From positions 1-10,490 of the forward strand of contig JBJOGJ010000135.1 of NCBI GenBank assembly GCA_046048295.1: 10,490 nucleotides of DNA, in the 5' to 3' direction. Position 1 is the first letter of the stretch; every line of letters begins with the position of its first letter. The DNA comes from CBDCWA01 sp046048295. GTDB taxonomy: Bacteria > Pseudomonadota > Alphaproteobacteria > Rhizobiales > Hyphomicrobiaceae. A model generated the notes under the pieces. It was given only the letters and a program-made list of their open reading frames with translations. It was not told the DNA's origin and did not search any database. Shown here one piece after another: positions 7,758-10,490 of the stretch. The position numbers and the translations under genes are program-made.

Positions 7758-8002
7758 GCCGATCCTCGCCAAAGATGCTCAGTAATCCAGGACATCCACA
7801 TGCAATACAATGCAGATCCCTTCATGGCGAATACTGACGAGCCATTATGTGGCGAGATTGCAGCGGGACTTTGCCCGATCCTTTGGCGGTGGAAAGTTAT
7901 TCAAGTTCGGTTTTTCCGAGGCAGGCAATTCGAGCGGCCTCGGGCTGGGATATTATCGTTTGCTCATGACCGGGCGACTGCTGCTCACGGCAGCCCCATG
8001 CG
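7758..8002. promoter_or_regulatory. Divergent intergenic region between the DUF1800-DUF1501 unit and ahcY, upstream part
   Basis: No gene is supported here. It should hold the promoter of the minus-strand DUF1800-DUF1501 unit, but no convincing box pair was found on that strand. A perfect 5-bp hairpin, GCTGC-TCACG-GCAGC (7980-7994), sits just before the ahcY operator candidate. A plus-strand frame open through this stretch into ahcY is an extension without a ribosome site and is not taken as coding. Confidence 0.4.
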
Positions 8003-8024
8003 GACATAAATATCTCTTTATGTC
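8003..8024. promoter_or_regulatory. Candidate operator upstream of ahcY (ArsR/SahR-like inverted repeat)
   Basis: GACATAAA-TATCTC-TTTATGTC is a perfect inverted repeat with 8-bp arms and a 6-bp centre, AT-rich in a GC-rich region. It ends 2 bp before the -35 box of the ahcY promoter candidate. Size and AT-rich symmetry fit winged-helix ArsR-family sites, and SahR-type ArsR regulators that sense S-adenosylhomocysteine are known to control methionine-cycle genes including ahcY in Proteobacteria. The match to SahR is from memory of the general pattern (ATAAA..TTTAT), so the regulator's identity is inference; the repeat itself is certain. Confidence 0.6.
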
Positions 8025-8026
8025 GC

Positions 8027-8055
8027 CTTGCCTTCGCGAAGCGAGCTGGCTATAC
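8027..8055 (+). promoter_or_regulatory. Candidate ahcY promoter (alphaproteobacterial housekeeping type)
   Basis: CTTGCC (8027-8032), 17 bp, CTATAC (8050-8055) matches the rhizobial sigma-70 pattern CTTGAC-N17-CTATAT at 5 of 6 bases in each box with ideal spacing. Transcription would begin near 8062, giving a leader of about 36 nt, too short for a riboswitch. The spacer includes a 10-bp palindrome CTTCGCGAAG (8032-8041). Confidence 0.55.
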
Positions 8056-8097
8056 AGGGGCCCGCAAGCAAAGAACACCACCCGAAAGGATGATTTT

Positions 8098-9498
8098 ATG
8101 AACGACTATGTCGTGAAGGACATCTCGCTCGCCGACTGGGGCCGAAAGGAGCTCAACATCGCCGAGACGGAAATGCCAGGCCTGATGGCGACGCGCGAAG
8201 AGTACGGCCCCTCAAAGCCGCTCAAAGGTGCACGGATCGCCGGGTCGCTGCACATGACCATCCAGACGGCGGTGCTGATCGAGACATTGGCCGAACTCGG
8301 AGCCGACATCCGTTGGGCGTCCTGCAACATCTATTCGACGCAGGACCACGCTGCAGCAGCGATCGCGGCACGCGGCATTCCGGTCTTCGCGGTAAAGGGT
8401 GAGAGTCTCGTCGACTACTGGGAGTACACGCGAAAGATCCTCGAGTGGGGAGACGGCGGTACGCCGAACATGATCCTCGACGATGGCGGGGACGCGACGC
8501 TGCTCGTCCACCTGGGTTTGCGCGCCGAGCAGGGCGACACGGCGTTCCTCGACACGCCAGAGTCTGAGGAAGAGGAGATCTTGTATGCGCTCATCAAGCG
8601 GACGCTTGGCGAGAAGAAGGGTTGGTTTGCGGAATTGGCGAAGAACATCCGCGGCGTTTCGGAAGAGACCACCACAGGAGTGAACCGACTCTACAAGTTT
8701 GCACGCGAAGGGAAGCTGTTGTTTCCTGCCATCAATGTCAACGACAGCGTTACCAAGTCGAAGTTCGACAACCTCTATGGCTGCCGCGAATCGCTGGTCG
8801 ACGGCATCCGTCGCGGGACCGACGTGATGATGAGCGGGAAGGTTGCGATGGTGGCGGGCTTCGGCGATGTCGGCAAGGGTTCGGCCGCTTCTCTAAAGAA
8901 TGCCGGTTGCCGCGTGATGGTGTCCGAAATCGACCCGATCTGCGCGCTGCAGGCGGCGATGGAGGGCTATCAGGTGGTGACAATGGAAGAGGCGGTGAAG
9001 GTGGCCGATATCTTCGTCACGGCTACCGGGAACAAGGACATCATCACTGTCGACCACATGCGCGCGATGAAGGATCGGGCGATCGTATGCAACATCGGTC
9101 ACTTCGACAATGAGATCCAAATCGGGGCGCTCAAGAATTTCAAGTGGGATAACATCAAGCCGCAGGTCGACGAGATCGAATTGCCGGACGGCAAGCGGAT
9201 CATCATGTTGTCGGAAGGACGGCTCGTAAACCTCGGTAACGCAATGGGCCATCCGTCGTTCGTGATGAGCGCGTCATTCACCAACCAAACGCTGGCCCAG
9301 ATCGAGTTGTGGACCAAACGTGATACCGGCGAATACAAGAAGCAGGTTTACGTTCTGCCGAAGCACCTCGATGAGAAGGTTGCGATGCTGCACCTCTCCA
9401 AGATCGGCGTCAATCTGACCAAGCTCACGAAGGAGCAGGCGGATTACATCGGCGTGAAGCCGGAAGGCCCGTATAAGGCGGACCACTACCGATACTGA
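8098..9498 (+). CDS. ahcY: Adenosylhomocysteinase (S-adenosyl-L-homocysteine hydrolase)
   Basis: Cytoplasmic NAD+-dependent enzyme that reversibly splits S-adenosylhomocysteine into adenosine and homocysteine, relieving product inhibition of methyltransferases and feeding the methionine cycle. 466 residues, the usual alphaproteobacterial length. Seen: GSLHMTIQTAVLIETL (49-64); WASCNIYSTQDHAAAAIA (73-90); LDDGGDAT (127-134); GVSEETTTGVNRLY (186-199); NVNDSVTKSKFDNLYGCRES (213-232), substrate and NAD contacts in the family; Rossmann GFGDVGKG (254-261) ending the preceding VAMVA strand; ATGNKDI (309-315); GHFDNEIQ (334-341); and the C-terminal K..DHYRY (460-466) that reaches into the partner subunit's NAD site. 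The segment about 150-187 is the insertion seen in many bacterial enzymes and absent from the shorter mammalian form. The ATG at 8098 has GAAAGGA 7 nt upstream and matches the family N-terminus; upstream in-frame starts are not conserved. Monocistronic: own promoter and terminator. Confidence 0.98.
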   Translation: MNDYVVKDISLADWGRKELNIAETEMPGLMATREEYGPSKPLKGARIAGSLHMTIQTAVLIETLAELGADIRWASCNIYSTQDHAAAAIAARGIPVFAVKGESLVDYWEYTRKILEWGDGGTPNMILDDGGDATLLVHLGLRAEQGDTAFLDTPESEEEEILYALIKRTLGEKKGWFAELAKNIRGVSEETTTGVNRLYKFAREGKLLFPAINVNDSVTKSKFDNLYGCRESLVDGIRRGTDVMMSGKVAMVAGFGDVGKGSAASLKNAGCRVMVSEIDPICALQAAMEGYQVVTMEEAVKVADIFVTATGNKDIITVDHMRAMKDRAIVCNIGHFDNEIQIGALKNFKWDNIKPQVDEIELPDGKRIIMLSEGRLVNLGNAMGHPSFVMSASFTNQTLAQIELWTKRDTGEYKKQVYVLPKHLDEKVAMLHLSKIGVNLTKLTKEQADYIGVKPEGPYKADHYRY

Positions 9499-9524
9499 CC
9501 GAGACGCAGATCCAGGTATTTTCG

Positions 9525-9554
9525 AGCCCCCGGAGCAGCGCTTCGGGGGCTTTT
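9525..9554 (+). terminator. Rho-independent terminator after ahcY
   Basis: AGCCCCCGGAGC (9525-9536), loop AGC, GCTTCGGGGGCT (9540-9551): a 12-bp stem with one G-U pair, followed by TTTT (9551-9554). It starts 27 nt after the ahcY stop and separates ahcY from the binding-protein gene. Confidence 0.92.
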
Positions 9555-9596
9555 CGCATGGGCCATTGCCGATTGGGTTTGACGCGTGCGCTCCAG

Positions 9597-9615
9597 ATGC
9601 CGCAGCATGCGGCAT
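9597..9615. repeat. Inverted repeat upstream of the TctC-like gene
   Basis: ATGCCGC-AGCAT-GCGGCAT has perfect 7-bp arms and a 5-nt centre, 29 bp before the start codon. It may be an operator or a leader hairpin. A TTTGAC at 9578-9583 lies upstream but has no acceptable -10 at 16-18 bp, so the promoter is not defined. Confidence 0.45.
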
Positions 9616-9644
9616 AAGGAACAACACATCCGGGAGCAAACGTC

Positions 9645-10490
9645 ATGCAACTGTACAGGATATCCAGCCTGGCGGCGGCCACATTAATGGCAGCGAACAC
9701 CGTGGCTAGCGGCCAGGAATCGGTTTCCGCTTTCTACAAGGGCAAGGAAATCAAGATCATCGTCGGGTCCGGCGCGGGTGGAGGATACGATGCCTATGCA
9801 CGATTTGCAGCCAAGTTCATGGGCCAGCACATACCCGGCAACCCCTCCCTCTCAGTCCAGAACATGCCGGGCGCGGGCGGGCTTAGGGCAACGAACTTCC
9901 TCTACAACATCGCGCCGAAGGACGGCACATATATCGCTCACATCCAGCGCACGATGCCATCGCACAAGGTGCTCGGTTTGCCTGGTGCACAATTCGATCC
10001 CGAGAGGTTCACCTGGCTCGGCTCGCTCAACAACGAGGTAATCGTGTGCGTGGCGCGGAAGGAGGCACCGGTCAAGACGGCTCAGGATCTGTTCTCAAAG
10101 GAGTATATCGTCGGTGGAGCGGGTGCCGCAGCCGACAGTGAAACGGTGCCGAGCATCCTCGCCAATATCCTTGGCATGAAGATCAAAATAATATCGGGCT
10201 ACCCAAGCTCGACCGAGACGGCGTTCGCCATCGACCGCGGCGAGGTCGACGGCTACTGCGGTTCGTATTCGTCCGTGACCACGCAGCAGAAGCGGTGGTT
10301 CACCAAAGACGGGAATATGGTGAACTTCCTCGTGCAGGTATCCAACAAGAAGCATCCGGAACTGTCCGACGTGCCGCTGGCGATAGATTTCGCGAAAAGC
10401 GAAGACGACCGCCGGCTGATGGAGCTCAACGATTCCCGGCTGGTTATGGGCCGACCGTTCGTTGCTCCGCCGAATATTCCCGCCGACCGT
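9645..10490 (+). CDS. Tripartite tricarboxylate transporter-type substrate-binding protein (TctC/Bug family), 3'-truncated by window
   Basis: Periplasmic solute-binding protein of the Bug/TctC family, which delivers carboxylates and similar small acids to TctAB-type membrane partners; the ligand is unknown. The frame is open from ATG 9645 to the window edge (282 codons of about 330-350 usual). Seen: a signal peptide at about 1-23 (MQLYRISSLAAATLMAANTV, likely cut after ASG); FYKGKEIKIIVGSGAGGGYD (30-49), the first strand and ligand loop; HIPGNP (62-67); NMPGAGG (73-79); APKDGTYIA (90-98); then a D-RG-VDGYCGSY segment (197-208) where the family has a conserved acidic G-E-VD/ID turn. GGGAG lies 8 nt upstream of the ATG. 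It follows the ahcY terminator, so it has its own transcription. No TctA/TctB gene is visible; it may follow beyond the window or the gene may be an orphan, as many Bug genes are. Confidence 0.9.
   Translation, partial: MQLYRISSLAAATLMAANTVASGQESVSAFYKGKEIKIIVGSGAGGGYDAYARFAAKFMGQHIPGNPSLSVQNMPGAGGLRATNFLYNIAPKDGTYIAHIQRTMPSHKVLGLPGAQFDPERFTWLGSLNNEVIVCVARKEAPVKTAQDLFSKEYIVGGAGAAADSETVPSILANILGMKIKIISGYPSSTETAFAIDRGEVDGYCGSYSSVTTQQKRWFTKDGNMVNFLVQVSNKKHPELSDVPLAIDFAKSEDDRRLMELNDSRLVMGRPFVAPPNIPADR

Noticed and set aside
7810..8097. 96-codon N-terminal extension of AhcY
   Set aside because: No ribosome site at the upstream start, it would cover the promoter and operator, and the family N-terminus begins at the ATG at 8098 with GAAAGGA in front.
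7960..8097. SAH or SAM riboswitch in front of ahcY
   Set aside because: The conserved blocks of the SAH aptamer that I remember are not present; the local hairpins are simple, and the likely transcription start near 8062 leaves no room.
8090..8101. Three-codon upstream frame (ATG ATT TTA TGA) overlapping the ahcY start
   Set aside because: Its ATG lies inside the ahcY ribosome-binding site with no site of its own; most likely chance.
9578..9606. Promoter for the TctC-like gene from the TTTGAC box
   Set aside because: No acceptable -10 hexamer at 16-18 bp spacing.

Overview
The window is a chromosome-like stretch, high in G+C and densely coded, most likely from an alphaproteobacterium (probably Hyphomicrobiales). 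The main support is a 466-residue AhcY of the alphaproteobacterial type, an AhcY promoter that matches the rhizobial -35/-10 pattern (CTTGAC / CTATAT, 17-bp spacer) at 5 of 6 bases in each box, and a Bug/TctC-type solute-binding protein of a kind abundant in that group. This assignment is inference from recognition, not from a search.

Layout. Positions 1-2429 (minus strand) carry the start of an RND efflux operon. The periplasmic adaptor (MFP) comes first and overlaps the RND permease by 4 bases (ATGA); the permease runs off the left edge. A 312-bp divergent intergenic region (2430-2741) separates this operon from a plus-strand gene for a SAM-dependent methyltransferase of the FAM173/ATPSc-KMT-like type. 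That protein unexpectedly carries a clean signal peptide and an extra C-terminal domain. An APC-superfamily amino-acid permease follows on the same strand (3768-5117). It ends 4 bp from the stop codon of a convergent minus-strand pair: DUF1800 protein (6345-7757), then DUF1501 protein with a twin-arginine signal (5122-6342). These two are 2 bp apart and evidently one transcription unit.

A second divergent region (7758-8097) precedes ahcY (S-adenosylhomocysteine hydrolase, 8098-9498). It contains a perfect 8-bp-arm inverted repeat, GACATAAA-N6-TTTATGTC, directly upstream of a well-matched promoter. This looks like an operator for an ArsR-type (SahR-like) methyl-cycle regulator. ahcY ends in a strong intrinsic terminator (9525-9554). 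The right end holds the first 282 codons of a tripartite tricarboxylate transporter-type (TctC/Bug) periplasmic binding protein.

Functional links. AhcY removes the S-adenosylhomocysteine made by methyltransferases; the methyltransferase at 2742 is a consumer of SAM in principle, but nothing in the layout ties the two. The efflux, APC, DUF1501/1800 and TctC units appear to be independent. No mobile element, tRNA, rRNA or CRISPR array was seen. I found no clearly undescribed system. The best leads are the exported-looking methyltransferase, the ahcY operator, the DUF1800-DUF1501 pair with only one export signal, and the long C-terminal tail of the MFP.
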